From Rhabditophanes sp. KR3021 (Eukaryota > Nematoda > Chromadorea > Rhabditida > Alloionematidae): 64,000 bases of DNA. The position numbers were made by a program, and so were the translations under genes. Positions within the stretch are counted from its first letter, which is position 1. Every line of letters starts with the position of its first letter. The stretch spans positions 682,001 to 746,000 of the forward strand of contig CAUJLY010000003.1 in the NCBI GenBank assembly GCA_963281155.1, written 5' to 3'. Below, in pieces: positions 43,892-56,064 of this stretch. Below the pieces are notes generated by a model. The model saw only the letters and a program-made list of their open reading frames with translations, was not told the DNA's origin and made no database searches.

Positions 43892-46800
43892 TTATTTCCT
43901 TACAAACTGTTTGAAATATTTCTCATTCTTGGAGGGGTCAACGAAGAGTCTAGCTGCATCTTGAGGTGTAATTTCTCCATATTTAACTTGAAGAGTAATA
44001 ATTTGTTCATTATAGTCTATGGCAGTTCTTTGGACAGATAGGAATTCCTTTTCAACAATTTCATATGCATCCTCTGATTTATCCAATTTCTTCTTAAGTT
44101 TAGCAATTTCCTTGTTAAGGGCCTCAAATTTAGTACTGTTATTAAGTTTTTCAGAAATTTGGGTAACGCGTTCATTAACTGTCTTAAAGTTTTCTAACAA
44201 TTGGTTAATCGAATTGGCTTTCATTTTGTCATCAATCATTTTAACAGAAGTGTTGATTATGTTGAAATTATTTTCGACATTTTCCATGAAAAGATCATTT
44301 TTATCCTCTCGAGTTTTAATTTCCATGTTAACATTGTCATGACTTAAACGAAGTTTCATAAGTTCTTTTTCAGTTTCGTTTAGTTTGTCATGTGCCTTGG
44401 TAAGCTCCTTTTCCATGTCATGTTCCTTGTTTGACATTCTATTAATAGTTTCTTCAAACCTTGAGAGTTCATAATCTTTGATCCCCAAGTCCTTTTCCAT
44501 TTGGATGCCTACTGTTTTAATATGTAAGATTTCAGCAACCATCTTTTTGTTTTCTTCAGACAAGTAAAGGTTTTTTCCTTTTTCATTTTTGAAGTCGTAT
44601 TCGATTTCCAATTGTTTGCATGTCATCCCAGCGATTGTTTCTTCAAATGCCGATAATTGGTCATTTTTCGTTTTCAATACCTTTTCCATTTCATCAAAAT
44701 AGGATTTAGCACGGAAAACTTCAGCACTCATTTTTTGATGTTCTTCAGACATGCAATTAATTAGATCTTTTTGAACTTCCAAGTCTTGCGCCAGTTTTTC
44801 TTCGTTGCTTGATATTCTAGCAATGGTCTCATTAGATCCCAATAATTCTTCATCTTTCATTTGCAAAAGTTTTTCCATCTCGGAAAATGAAGCCTTAACA
44901 TTGATAGCTTCTACTTTCATTTTTTCATTTAGCTCTCTTTCGTCTTTTAAGTGTTGTTCAAGTTGAATTTCTTGGTTTGACATTCTAACGAAAGTTTCCT
45001 CATATCCTAGTAATTCTCTGTTTTTCAATTGTAAGGCATCTTCCATTTGGGTGAAAGAGGATTTGAAGTGAACAATTTCAGAGTTCATTTGTTGATTCTC
45101 TTCAGACAAGCGAAGACTTTGTTCCATTTCATCTTTCAACCGTCGTTCAAGATTAGACTCTTTGACTGATAGTTCAGCGATCATTTTTTCAAGTGCCGAT
45201 ACTTCATCATTTTTAAGTTGTAAAATCTTTTCCATTTCTACTTTGGTATTGGAAGCTTCTGTAATCAATCTTTGATTCTCTTCAGACAAGCAAACATTTT
45301 GTTCTTTTTCGTTTTTCAAGTCTTGTACAAGTTCAAATTGTTTGCTTGACAGTCCAGCAATTGTCTCTTCAAATTTTAATGATTCATCAACTTTTATTTG
45401 TATCATCTTTTCCATTGCAGCTTTGATATTGGAAACTTCCGTGACCAATTTCTGATTGTCTTCAGATAAGCGAAGATTTTGTTCTTTTTCGTCCTTCAAA
45501 CGTTCTTCGAGTTCTTCTTCTTGGTTTGTCTTTCTACTGATAATTTCCCCAAATTCCAATAATGCATCATCTTTCAATTTCAGGGTCTTTTCTACTTCCA
45601 TAAATTCAGATTTAACTTGACAAATTTCATCAGACATTTTTTGCTTTTCTTCGGACAACCAAACATTTTTATCCTTTTCGATGTTCAAGTCTTTCACGAG
45701 CTGCACTTCTTTGCTTGACAGTTCAGCAATTGCCTCTTCAAACTTCAATGATTCATCTACTTTAATCTGCAAGACTTTTTCCATTGCGGCTTTGGCATTG
45801 GAAGTTTCTGCAATCAATTTTTCATTTTCTTCAGACAAGCGAAGATTTTTCTCTTCTTCATTTTTCAATTCTTGAACATATTCAACTTCGTTGCTTGACA
45901 TCCTACTAATAGTCTCTTCAAATCCCAATATTTCAACATTTTTCATTTGCAGAGCAGTTTCCAATTCGGTGATCAAGACTTTAGCTTTGGTAGCTTGCAC
46001 GATCATTTCTTGGTTTTCCTCAGACAAAAACGTATAATGTTCTTTTTCTTCTTTCAACTCCTCAACAAGTTGAGCTTCTTTGTGTATGCGTTCACTGATT
46101 TCTTCACCAAATGTCAATAACATCTCCTCTTTCATTTGCAAGGACTTTTCCATTTCGGACAAAGCGGCTTTAACTTCGCACATTTCTGAGACTACTTTTA
46201 GATTTTCGTCTTTCAACATTCCGCACAACATTTCCTTTTCAGCCAAACCTCTTTCAAGAATACACTTCTCTTCGTAAAAAGTGATTGACATTCTCCTCAA
46301 ACTAGATGTAGATGACTCCAGATTCATCCCTTCAGTTGGCTCTTCAAAGTAATCCTTCGTCTGTTTTGGAGTTACTTTGCCCAAACCATCCTTTTCTTCA
46401 ATAATAGAATTTTCCCCATTTACAATAGGAATTTGTTCTTCCGTAAAGCGTAGATGTGAAGAAGCAATAATAATAGTATCTTGTTCTTCGAGTATAGAAT
46501 TGTCTTCAAATGAGGAAGACATATCTTGATGCAAACCGGTAGATGTATTTCTGACAAGCTGAGAATCGGACGAAGTTTCTGCTTCCATTAAGGGATCATC
46601 ATCTAAAGATGCAACTAAAGCAGTATCTTTACCTTCAACAATACCATTGTTCTCCTCGATTGTGGAACAAATATCCTTTACCATATCGGCACAGGTATCT
46701 TTGACAAGACAATCATCATCGGACAACGTTTGTGCTTTCATGAGAAGTTCATCGGAAGGTGCAATTAATAAAGGTGTATCCCCTGTTTCATTAATACAAT

Positions 46801-47424
46801 TTTTTCCAATCGTAGAGTAAGTGTCTTGAAGCGAACTGCTGGAGATATTTCTGCCAAGATTAGTTGGGACAAAAGTTTGTGCTTCCGTTGAGAGTTGATC
46901 CAAAAGAGGGATTGATAAAGCACCATCTAGCTCTTCATTAGAAGAATCGTCCTCAATTGTGGAAGAAATTTGTTGTACCACATCGAGCGAAGTGTCTTTG
47001 AAAAGTCTATTAGTAGGAGAGGATTCTGCTTCCATAAGAAGTTGATCGGAAGGAGTAATTAATAAGTCGTCATCTGTTTTCTTAACAATGAAATTGTCAC
47101 CAATTGTGGAACAAATTTCTTTTTCCAGATTAGAAGACGTATCTCTACCAAGTTTAATATTACGACAGGTTTCTGCTTCGGTTAAGACTTCATCCAAAGT
47201 AGCAATTGACAAATCTGTACCTTTGTCATCAAGAAAACGAGCGGTTAGAGGAAATCTTCCTAGTGTTCCCGGTGTTGATCTTTTGCGTGGACAAGCTTTG
47301 GTTCTTGCTGATTCAAAAACATTCTAAAAATAATTAGGTTACACTAGGAAGACATCATTTTTCTTACCTCATTGTATTCGACAGAAGGATCGGAATCGTC
47401 GGCAAAACTACGTTTCTTAGACAT
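43892..47424 (-). CDS. Large coiled-coil protein with two internal repeat arrays
   Basis: Exons 47368-47424 and 43892-47323 join in phase 0 across a 44 nt intron to 1162 residues. After a basic start (ACPRKRSTPGTLGRF), residues about 57-330 hold five to six acidic repeats of about 50 residues, each with a core like PSDQLLMEAES and CSTIEDN. Residues about 345-985 form a long coiled coil built of roughly ten copies of a 60- or 63-residue unit containing FEETIARMS, LKDEKEQNLRLSEENQKM and a MEKxLQ core. The C-terminal 170 residues are a different coiled coil ending in ITPQDAARLFVDP and FVRK. The architecture suits a centrosomal, spindle or cytoskeletal scaffold, but I see no motif that names it. 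A TATTTAG acceptor-like site lies 20 nt before the ATG. Confidence 0.85.
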
Positions 47425-48011
47425 TGTTGTTTAATGGTGATCTAAATATATTGATACTTGTTAGTATAAGTAAATGTGCATGTTACGATAAAAAAACAAC
47501 TATTATGATGACCACAGACCAACATGTTAAGGCAAAATTGGTAATAATGATGACCACATATAAAGAGCACGACAATCGGCAATATTGGACTAATGTACTT
47601 GGCGCTTGAAAGATAATGCACATAAACAGATACTCGGGATGAGACTCTTTTGGCTAGACAAAAAAAGTCGTTGATAGGATTAATGATATCAAATGTGGCA
47701 CATTTAATTGTCTTTCGTGATTAAACAAAGGTATAATCAGTTTATGAGTTATAACACCGGTATCAAATCGGTTATAAAGAAACATGCATGCTCTTTTAAA
47801 CATAATTTGTTCACTTAAACTTCTATTTAAGACATAGTTTTCCTTTAATCAAACGGTGGTATTAACAAATTCAAGCAGAAGCTTTTACAATCGGGCAGCC
47901 TGCTGGTACTAGTAACTGAAAATGATTTCGGGAAACTTTTTGATGATCAGAATAATGAAATTAATAATGGTTAGAATCTCTCAATTCTTCAAATAGTGTT
48001 AATCGGATAAG
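47425..48011. other. Intergenic, no gene seen
   Basis: The 5' flank of the coiled-coil gene and the region before a decayed Ser-rich gene. No supported frame. Confidence 0.4.
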
Positions 48012-48432
48012 GGATATTATAGTTGGCTGCTGTTTTTTATCTTGCTTCATCCAAAGTACCTAAAAAAGAGACTAGCTATACAAGAGGCAAGAAGGAACGA
48101 TAAGAAAGCAGGAGATTCTAAAAAAGAGTAAGTCCTCATCGATTGGATCGCAATATAGCAGTTCAACGTCAGTAGAATCGCAATCAACTCGTTTAATTTC
48201 TCAAGGAGCTTATTCTGTCACCTTCTCAACAGCTGTATCTCAATCCAGCAACTCGGCTCCACCGTGATTCCAAACAAATTATATATCTACTAGTCCATCC
48301 GCTTCAGGCATACCAACTTCTAGTCGATCTTTTGACGTTTCCACTGCTAATAGGTAATCAGATCTAGGCCGGTCATCAGGAGTTTCTACATCTGCATCAT
48401 CAAATTCTACTTCTGTAACAGATAAAAGTTGA
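48012..48432 (+). pseudogene. Decayed C-terminal part of a membrane protein with Ser-rich tail
   Basis: Starts with a hydrophobic stretch (YYSWLLFFILLHPKYLKKRL) and a basic segment (AIQEARRNDKKAGDSKK), like the end of a last membrane helix and a cytosolic tail. At an A6 run (48120-48125) the sense frame moves by one base and continues as a serine-rich tail (KSKSSSIGSQYSSSTSVESQ). That frame contains TGA at 48265 and TAA at 48355 but keeps its Ser/Thr-rich character to 48432. The combination of one shift and two stops indicates a pseudogene remnant. The upstream part was not found. Confidence 0.45.
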
Positions 48433-48598
48433 TAGTTAGTCATCAATTTTAAGAACTAATTCATAAATATTTGCATACCACATTTGTTTGTTTATTTTCT
48501 AATTTTAATTTCTGATAAACACATTTTAAATTTAAAAATATTCCCTTTATTCAAATAATAAATAATTACAATAAAAGATGACCAATAAATTAGAATAT

Positions 48599-51355
48599 TT
48601 AAACTTTTGGTAGAACTTTGACGATATCTTTGACCTTTCCAAAGCCAATTTCATGTTCATTAAGCAAGACATTTGACATGAAAGAAATTACATCTGGATT
48701 AGTCCAGTAAGAGAAATGAGCAGTCATCATGCCATAATAACTTTTTTCTGTAATTGATGGCTGGACCTGGAAATCAATACGATCCCGGAGAATGTATTCT
48801 TCACCCACTTCGGCTAAGACAGATTCTAGATCGTTGATGGCTTCGATTGTTTCTAAAGCATCAATTGCCTTTTCTTCCTTTTTGGAAGCACTTCCTTTGT
48901 TGGGTTTGGATTTGAACCATCCTGGAGATTGTTTGTTTCCAGCTGAAGCAGGTGTGGCTGTTTTGGAGGGTGAACCTTGTTGAAATGGACTATTTGGTCT
49001 AGAGGCTTCTGACAAATCTGAGTCATACTCTTCAATACCTTCCTTATCACCATTATTATTGACAGCCTCCGTCTTTCTCTTTTGATAACCTCTAACAATT
49101 TCAACTGGCAAATGGTATGGCCAGGAAAAGCACTTTTCATCCGTAGAATAACACAATTTAAGAGGTTTGATGTGGCGATAATTGGCATGAAAGAGTGGTT
49201 CTAAACGATAGGCAACTGGATCCAAGGGATGATAAATGTTGATAATTCTTTCTAGTTTTGCAGGATCAAATTTAAAAGTATCCGGAGTAGCTCCTGGAAT
49301 GTCAATAATATTAGTATTGATAGAATACATTTTTAATATTTACAATGAAAGAGCCTTCGTGATCACCAAAAGTACACAAATTGTGATAGGCTCATTAAAG
49401 CATCAGAAAAAGTCAATTTAAATCTGCAGCTAACATCAAAAAAGAATTGGATGGAAAGAATGATGCTAGTTTAGATCAAAAGCCATGTCACGTCTACATC
49501 ATGATACGTCCAGATATCACGGCAGCTGAATTCAAAAAGCCTCAACTTGCCAGGAAATATGTTATCTATGCAGGCGAAGTACAGGCATTGTAGCACGTAA
49601 TCGCAATCACATCACTCCATCCAACAAAAAATGGAATGGGAATTTGTGTTCGATGACAAGGAAATGATTGCATTGAAAAAGAGTTATGCCGAAGAAGAGT
49701 ATGCTTTAACAGCGAAGATATTTTGATTTATTACTGTAGAGACAATGTCACAAACAGTATTCTGTTAAGTCGACTTATAATATCGTCAAACAAATGTTTG
49801 CGGAGAGAAAGGATGAAGTGGCAAATGTATACTTCCAAGAAATCTTAGACGCTAATGATACTGCTTATTGGAGAAAGTCTGAATAAATTCGTTTAATTAT
49901 ACACTTAATTTTTATACCCCACTTTTAATTTAATAAAGATTCGATTACCTCTCATCACCAAAAATACACCCAAAGATGAGCCGACACAGAATAAAGTTTT
50001 TACGGGAAAGAGTAATTTTTCTTCTTGTTCATCAAGCATGTCTTCCATATCACTGGAGTCAAAAAGTTGATGCTTGGCTTCAAGATAATTTAGCAGTTTA
50101 ATTTTGTCCTTTGCAGAGTTGTTGGTACCTTCATTGAAGGAGTCCATTTTCTTTTCAAGTGAGATAGTAACATATGAGTCATATTGTTTGAGAGGACTCC
50201 AGCCTGTTAAAATGTCAAAAGCAATCACTGATCCCAAGGAATGTGCAAAAATGGAGACCTTTCCCTTAAATGAAGGATTGTTGTCCATGAATGTTTTGTA
50301 GACGAAATTTAATTGTCTAATGACGCCATTTACTATCTAAAGCAAACTAATTAATTAAAATTAGACATCTTAAAATTACCTCAGTTCTATACAAAGGAGA
50401 CTGGTAATACATAATATCCATCGCAACAGCATTGATGCTTTCTCTGAAGCTCGACATCTTAGCCAATAAGACGTGACTACTTCTTTCACTGTCCAATTTA
50501 AGTGGCGATCTCCATTCGATTGGTAGCATAATGATAGATTTACCCTCGTAATTCTTGGCCTTTGACATCATTGGTGTCAACAATTCTCTCATTTGGCCAA
50601 CATTCTTAGCAATCAAATCCTCATGTCCTTTCTGTCCGATTCCATGGACAACCAAAACAAGATCTGTGAAGTTAGGTCTACCCTCCTCTGGCTTGCAAAT
50701 CTCATTGTAACCACGAACGAGTGCTTCTCCCTTCGAAAAACTGAAATACCTTAAAACTTTTGAAGTTGTCGTGTTGCTGAAGAGGAAAATATCAATCACG
50801 CTGTTCCATTTGACTTCATCATTACCCACTTTGATAAAAGTAAGGACAGGTTTCTTGGTAGAATCATTAAGATCGAAGACTGGCCCATCCGGGATGAATT
50901 GATCCTTGAAGTGGTCGTAATGGTTCTTTTCGATTGACGCAGCCATTTCCTTACTCAGGGGTTGCATATCCACACCAGTAAACCAAGAACCTCTAATAAT
51001 CTCAAACTCATCATTCTTCCAGTAAATAGGCAAAATTTTAGCAAAACTATCCTCGTCTAATTTGTACAGTCCATCCATAACAATAATATCCTTGTTCTCT
51101 TTATTTTCCCTAACTAACTCCTCGCTAATACCCTCTTCAATACAAATATTCTCCTTTTGTCGATATCTTAACTCAATAATAACTGAGTCATACCCTATAA
51201 ATAACAACTATGTCAAAAAACCACATCACCATACTAAACATACCTTTAAAAGGGACAAACTTATATTCTGCCGCTTTTTTGTAAAACCATCTGACCTCAG
51301 TAACATTCAATGGGCCAACACGTTTGCGTATCTTGCTCGATTTTGACTTATCCAT
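48599..51355 (-). CDS. ipla-1: DDHD-domain intracellular phospholipase A1
   Basis: Exons 51244-51355, 50380-51194, 49949-50336 and 48599-49293 join in phase to 669 residues. It hydrolyses phospholipids (phosphatidic acid or phosphatidylinositol) on ER/Golgi membranes. The N-terminus has VRWFYKKAAEYKFVPFKGYD and IIRGSWFTG, typical of the WWE-like region. The hydrolase part has DLVLVVHGIGQKG and the catalytic Ser in VSIFAHSLGSVIAFDIL. The DDHD domain includes IINIYHPLDPVAYRLEPL, then RIDFQVQP and YYGMMTAHFSYWTNPD with predicted Asp/His catalytic partners. A Ser/Pro/Lys-rich insert (about residues 515-575) interrupts the DDHD domain. The last intron (655 nt) holds a coding-like relic on the opposite strand. 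Family members include DDHD1/DDHD2 and C. elegans IPLA-1. Confidence 0.92.
49407..49886 (+). pseudogene. Coding-like relic antisense inside the ipla-1 intron
   Basis: Three consecutive protein-like pieces lie in different frames of the plus strand. The first contains CHVYIMIRPDITAAEFKKPQ and ARKYVIYAGEVQAL, then TAG. The second is MEWEFVFDDKEMIALKKSYA to a TGA. The third is VKQMFAERKDEVANVYFQEI, then LDANDTAYWRKSE and TAA. They read as one gene broken by stops and shifts. I do not recognise the family. The whole relic fits inside the 655 nt intron of the host phospholipase gene. Confidence 0.45.
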
Positions 51356-51733
51356 CTTAACAACAAAATAATAAACAAGAGCTAAGTGATACAACAACAA
51401 CGAGTCGTAGTGCAATAGACGAATTACCAATGCTGTTATCACTACCAATATAATTACTTTTGGTTTGTTGGGTGTGTGTGTGATTGTGAAGGTAGTTCGA
51501 TTTGGAAAAGCATATAAAGAACTTATTTGTTCAATTATGGGGAGAATTGATTTTTTGTTATGATTTAGGGTTATTTGGTGGTGACAAAATAAGAAGTTTT
51601 AAACAAAAATTTATTATTACAAAAAGCAGCTAACCTTTTAAAAGGCTTATTTAACAATTAAAAAGATAAAAAGGAACCCGAACTTGATCCTCTCGTGTTT
51701 TCGTGCCCATAAAACAACAAAATTACAAGAACA
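51356..51733. other. Intergenic between two minus-strand genes
   Basis: AT-rich; 5' flank of ipla-1 and 3' flank of the next gene. No supported feature. Confidence 0.4.
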
Positions 51734-52594
51734 TTAGTCATTAGTCCATCTGTGTCTGTTGTAAAAAGACTTGTTGTTGTTATTCGGTGGCATTAAGAGT
51801 TTAGGTTGACGTCTGGATGGTTGTACCATTCCTTCATTTCCTCCCAATGCATTTGGATTAACTGGTTCGGGCAGAGGTGGTGGTGGTTTTCCGATGTCAG
51901 TTTGGCGGAACGCACAATTGGACTTGAATTTTGGGTTTGGAGTAACAGTTTGGTCTCCATCTGACTTTGAGAAGTTGTTAGTTCCAGCAGAAGGGATGTT
52001 GAAACTACCAGTATATCGAACTAATCCATCATTCAAAGACGTCCTTGGATGAATCCCTTCCAGAATCTCCACATCCTTCTTAACCGCACTTTCATCTTCA
52101 TCAAGACCCCAATTACCCAAATTAGATTCAACAGAAGAGAATGGGCTAGATGCAAGTGACTTACCGGAACAATCCGCAATCTCCCAGTCTGGTGTCTCTT
52201 CGATTAGCCTTTCCACCTTGCCAGCAACTTTCTTCAAATTACGGATGGTTGAATCCAAGGAATGGAATGCGGCACAGTTAGATCTACTTTTTCCAGCAGC
52301 CTCATAGACACTTTTCCTGGCAAATAACCGGTCTGCTCCCCGTCTGGCTTCATTGATGTTATCCAAGACGCCCTTTAACCCTTCCGTCAATTCATTCATT
52401 TCAATGTCCTTTAGTTTGAAAGAAGTCACAGCACTTGGTGAATCAGTGGCTCCTCGATCAAGTTTCGGTTCACAACTTGACATCTCAACAATATCCAAAA
52501 ACTGCTCAAATAACTTCTTCATATTATGCTTGTAAGAAGTTTGAATACTTTCAAGGGATTCCATAATCAGCGGAGGAATGTTTAACTCACCCAT
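51734..52594 (-). CDS. Unidentified protein with helical N-half and proline-rich C-half
   Basis: 286 residues, single exon. The first 150 are predicted helical, with coiled-coil-like segments (MKKLFEQFLDIVEMSS, LTEGLKGVLDNINEARRGAD, STIRNLKKVAGKVERLIEE). The rest is disordered: acidic (GLDEDESAVKKDVEILEGIH), then a proline motif (GKPPPPLPEPVNPNALGG) that could bind SH3 or WW domains, ending NKSFYNRHRWTND. No family is recognised. It has no signal peptide or membrane helix, so it is probably a cytosolic or nuclear scaffold. Start: the first in-frame ATG, preceded by a T-rich leader. Confidence 0.75.
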   Translation of the reverse strand: MGELNIPPLIMESLESIQTSYKHNMKKLFEQFLDIVEMSSCEPKLDRGATDSPSAVTSFKLKDIEMNELTEGLKGVLDNINEARRGADRLFARKSVYEAAGKSRSNCAAFHSLDSTIRNLKKVAGKVERLIEETPDWEIADCSGKSLASSPFSSVESNLGNWGLDEDESAVKKDVEILEGIHPRTSLNDGLVRYTGSFNIPSAGTNNFSKSDGDQTVTPNPKFKSNCAFRQTDIGKPPPPLPEPVNPNALGGNEGMVQPSRRQPKLLMPPNNNNKSFYNRHRWTND

Positions 52595-53673
52595 AAGACA
52601 AGAAAAATTTAAGTGCAGTATGTTTTAATATTAGAAGAGATTGGGTCAAATTTTACCCAATTTGTTTGGTTTCAAATTCCGCCTAAGAGCTAGATTATTG
52701 TGTCAATTTGTGGTTGCTGAAGTGTGTAAATTTTTGACATTTGACGGCGTACTTTGAACACGCTTATTCAATAAACAAAAAATGTTACGTCCATTTTATA
52801 CATCACTCATTTAATGAACTGGCAAAATATTAAAGAAACAAAAGTATTATGTTATGATATGTCTATAATATAAAACAACAATATATAAACGACATTTATT
52901 AAATTACTTCCTCATACTGAATCTGCAAAAGATTCTTCAAATTTGATTATTATTTTGACACGTAGCATTAAGTGAAAATCATATGTTGCAACTTCATTCA
53001 AATTAACATTCAAATTGTATGATTATCTATGTTGACTTAGAGTAATATTACAAAGATATTGCTACAAGTATGAAAACTGATATTCGTAATGGTATACATC
53101 AAATATGAATATCTTGCAACTAAAACTGCTTTTATTTTGTTGGTAATTAACTACATATTTTATGTTTATTAAACAGTATGGAAAATTGAAACGTTCTACA
53201 TCAATTTGGATGTTCACTTAAATTTGAATAAAAATTTTATGTTGAATTTCGTTTCTGGATTCCCTTTGCTGGTGAAGACTGGTTACAATCTGCAATCTTT
53301 TTACTCAAAATGACTCTTCTGTCGGACTTTCAATTCTTGGTGTTCAAACTAAGGTTGTGCAAGAGACTTTACTACAGTTAAGTCCGAAACGATGTTGTTT
53401 AGAAGAATATGCCTATATTCAATGCCGGAACTATTAACCGTACAGAAAAAAGAATATTCTTAAATATGTTATTACAAATTACTTCGTGATAGAAGGATGT
53501 GTGGAAACTTCAGCCAACCAATTTATGCAATGTTACCTTAATTTCTAAAAAGTATGTAATTCTTGCTCAACGGCGAGTCATTTTACCAGTAATTTAATAA
53601 CTTATAATTTTATATAAACAACAATACATTTTACTTATAATATTTTTATTTCTTTGATAAAATAAATAAATTT
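52595..53673. other. Intergenic, no gene seen
   Basis: About 1.1 kb of AT-rich DNA. No open frame with protein-like pattern and no repeat was recognised. Confidence 0.4.
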
Positions 53674-55554
53674 TTAAATTTCTATATCATGACACTTTAC
53701 AAAAGCAATAACATCGTCTACAAATTTTTTAGTAGACAACTTTTCATCGGTAAAGGAATTTATCCATCCACAGTAATCATAGCTATCATCACGAGGTTTC
53801 AAAATTGTTATGTTTGGGAAGACTATTATTCCGATAACAAAACAAGCTTCGTCTCTGTTTGCACAATTGATAAAGAATTCGACAGAGTCTGCACGTTGAA
53901 AGGCAATTGAGTTTGCGATTAGACGGAATTCTATCCGTTTCTTACAAATTTTTAAGGTATTGTGCTTCATGATATTTTCAATTTCTTTTCGGAACTTCAA
54001 ATCAACTTTGCTTGAATATTTTTGGTAGACATTTTCAATTGGAAAAGGAAAAGTTACTTTGTGCTCACTTTTAAAATCATCTACATCAAGACATTTGATG
54101 CTTTCTTTGAATGTTCTATACTTGAAACAATTATACAAAATAGCCATTTTTCTGATCATCTTAGATTGATGTCCAACTTCTTGAAATACCGAATTGATAT
54201 AATCTAAAAATTGGGGGTTTTTCTTTTTAAAAAGGTCTGGATGAACAAAGTCCATTATATTTTGCCTTGTCAAAGCCTTAACAACTTGACAGGCACTTTC
54301 TTTGACTGCAGGTAAGTAATATCCACCTTCCATTAGCATAGCAACTGGAGCTTTCACAGACAACAGTAATTCGGTCATTATTCCATAGCATAATGGTGTT
54401 ACACGCATCTTTCCTTCCGGATCACCTAAATATAATTTATTATCTATTTCTTTATCTTTTATTATTTACCTAAAGTGGTAATTAAAGTGTTCATTAATAT
54501 TAGTGTATTGAATGCTTTACATATTTCTAATAACTACGCTAAATTATGTATATTGTCCACAAAGATGGCACCTTAGACTATTGACAATCTATCCATACAT
54601 ATTAATCAAAATGTCTCTGGCTTTAAGATGTATACAAAGCTTATACGAGGAGACCCGTAAACAGGTCCAACTATTTAATTTGATACCATTTATTTCCCCA
54701 TTTTTTGTAATAAATTCTCACCTAAAGCTGCATCAAATCCGCATGAAACTAGGATAAGTTCTGGTTGATAATCGAAAATAACAGGCATGATTATTTTGGA
54801 AAATGCTTGTAAATACTCGTAATCTCCGAGACCTGTTTGATTTAGTGGAATATTTATTGTGTTGGAAGCTTGGTTGAGGCTTTCAGAGCCAGTTTCTTTG
54901 AGGTAAGGCCATACTTGTCCATTTTGATAAGAATGAATTGAAATCAACTTGACTCCGTCCACATCTTTAATACATTCTTGTGTTCCGTTTCCTGGATGAA
55001 CATCCCAATCAACGATGATAACTCGTTTAACACCCATTTGAAGAGCTTTCTTAGCACAAATAGCAACATTGTTGAAAAAACAAAAACCGGAAGGAACACT
55101 TCCATAAGAATGATGACCAGGTGGTCTAACTAACGCAAATCCATTTAACCCCCTAAAAACATAAAATGAACCCAAAAACAAATGCCACTTACGGATCCTG
55201 ATAAATAGTCTTAACCAACTCCAAACAACATCCAGTCGAAACCACTGCAGCATCATAAGTATCCTTAGTCAAATAAATATCATCATGAACCTGGCAATAC
55301 TTCTTTCTATCTTCCTCACTCCCCTCACAAACAGCCTTAAGCTCATCCACAAATTGCTTCGGATGGCAAAGATAAATATCGTCAAGATCAGCTTTTTTGG
55401 AAGTTAAAAAATTTAATTTTGCCCAAACATCATTCTCAACTAATCCTTCCCGAATGACCTTAAGACGGTCAGGTTGTTCTATATGTTGTGGATCCCATAT
55501 CGGATAATGTTGATCAAATATAGGATCAGTTATAAAGTAAGTAAAAGATGCCAT
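53674..55554 (-). CDS. Class II histone deacetylase
   Basis: A zinc-dependent deacetylase of about 514 residues from exons 55193-55554, 54722-55152 and 53674-54425, joined in phase. The catalytic domain starts HYPIWDPQHIEQPDRLKVI. It has LVRPPGHHSYGSVPSGFCFF with the paired active-site His, VIIVDWDVHPGNGTQEC with the zinc Asp/His, VSCGFDAALGDPEGKM with the second zinc Asp, and MLMEGGYYLPA with the catalytic Tyr. This is closest to the HDAC6/HDAC10 branch. There is one catalytic domain only and no ubiquitin-binding zinc finger. A C-terminal region of about 190 residues (with FRKEIENIMKHNTLKICKKR and FINCANRDEACF) has no family I recognise. Start: ATG at 55554 in MASFTYFITDP; the upstream TTG is not needed. 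Confidence 0.93.
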
Positions 55555-56064
55555 CTTTTTGTTATTGATGTAACTTGACACATCAACAAAGTGTTTACAT
55601 TCCAATTTCTTTCGTTACGATACCACTCACAACTTTTCAGTGTTTCGTTCACGTGAACCAAATAATTTGGTTATTTGTCAATTTAGTTTAATCACACAAA
55701 AATGTATTAATTGTAAATGATATTTTTTTAATCTCTTATCATTTTAAGTGAGTGGTTTTATTTACAAAAGAAGATGTACTTAGTTGTGGTTTTTAATGCA
55801 TTTTGACTACAAAAATCATCGATGGAATAAACTGAATTGCACATTTGTATTTATATTCGAGCCAAAAATAAATCTTACCAACACAAACAGGTCTGGAAGT
55901 GTTTACAATAAGGCATTAATAAATATTGGAAGGTTTTTCAACAAAATACACATTGTTATGGTGATTAAATTTATTTTTAGAAGAATTAATTGTTAATATA
56001 AGGGATTAGTGCTTATTTCAAATAAATTTATGGTTTTTAGTTGATTAAAGATGCACTCTAAAAT
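55555..56064. other. Intergenic, no gene seen
   Basis: The 5' flank of the deacetylase gene and 3' flank of glutamine synthetase. Short frames only. Confidence 0.4.
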
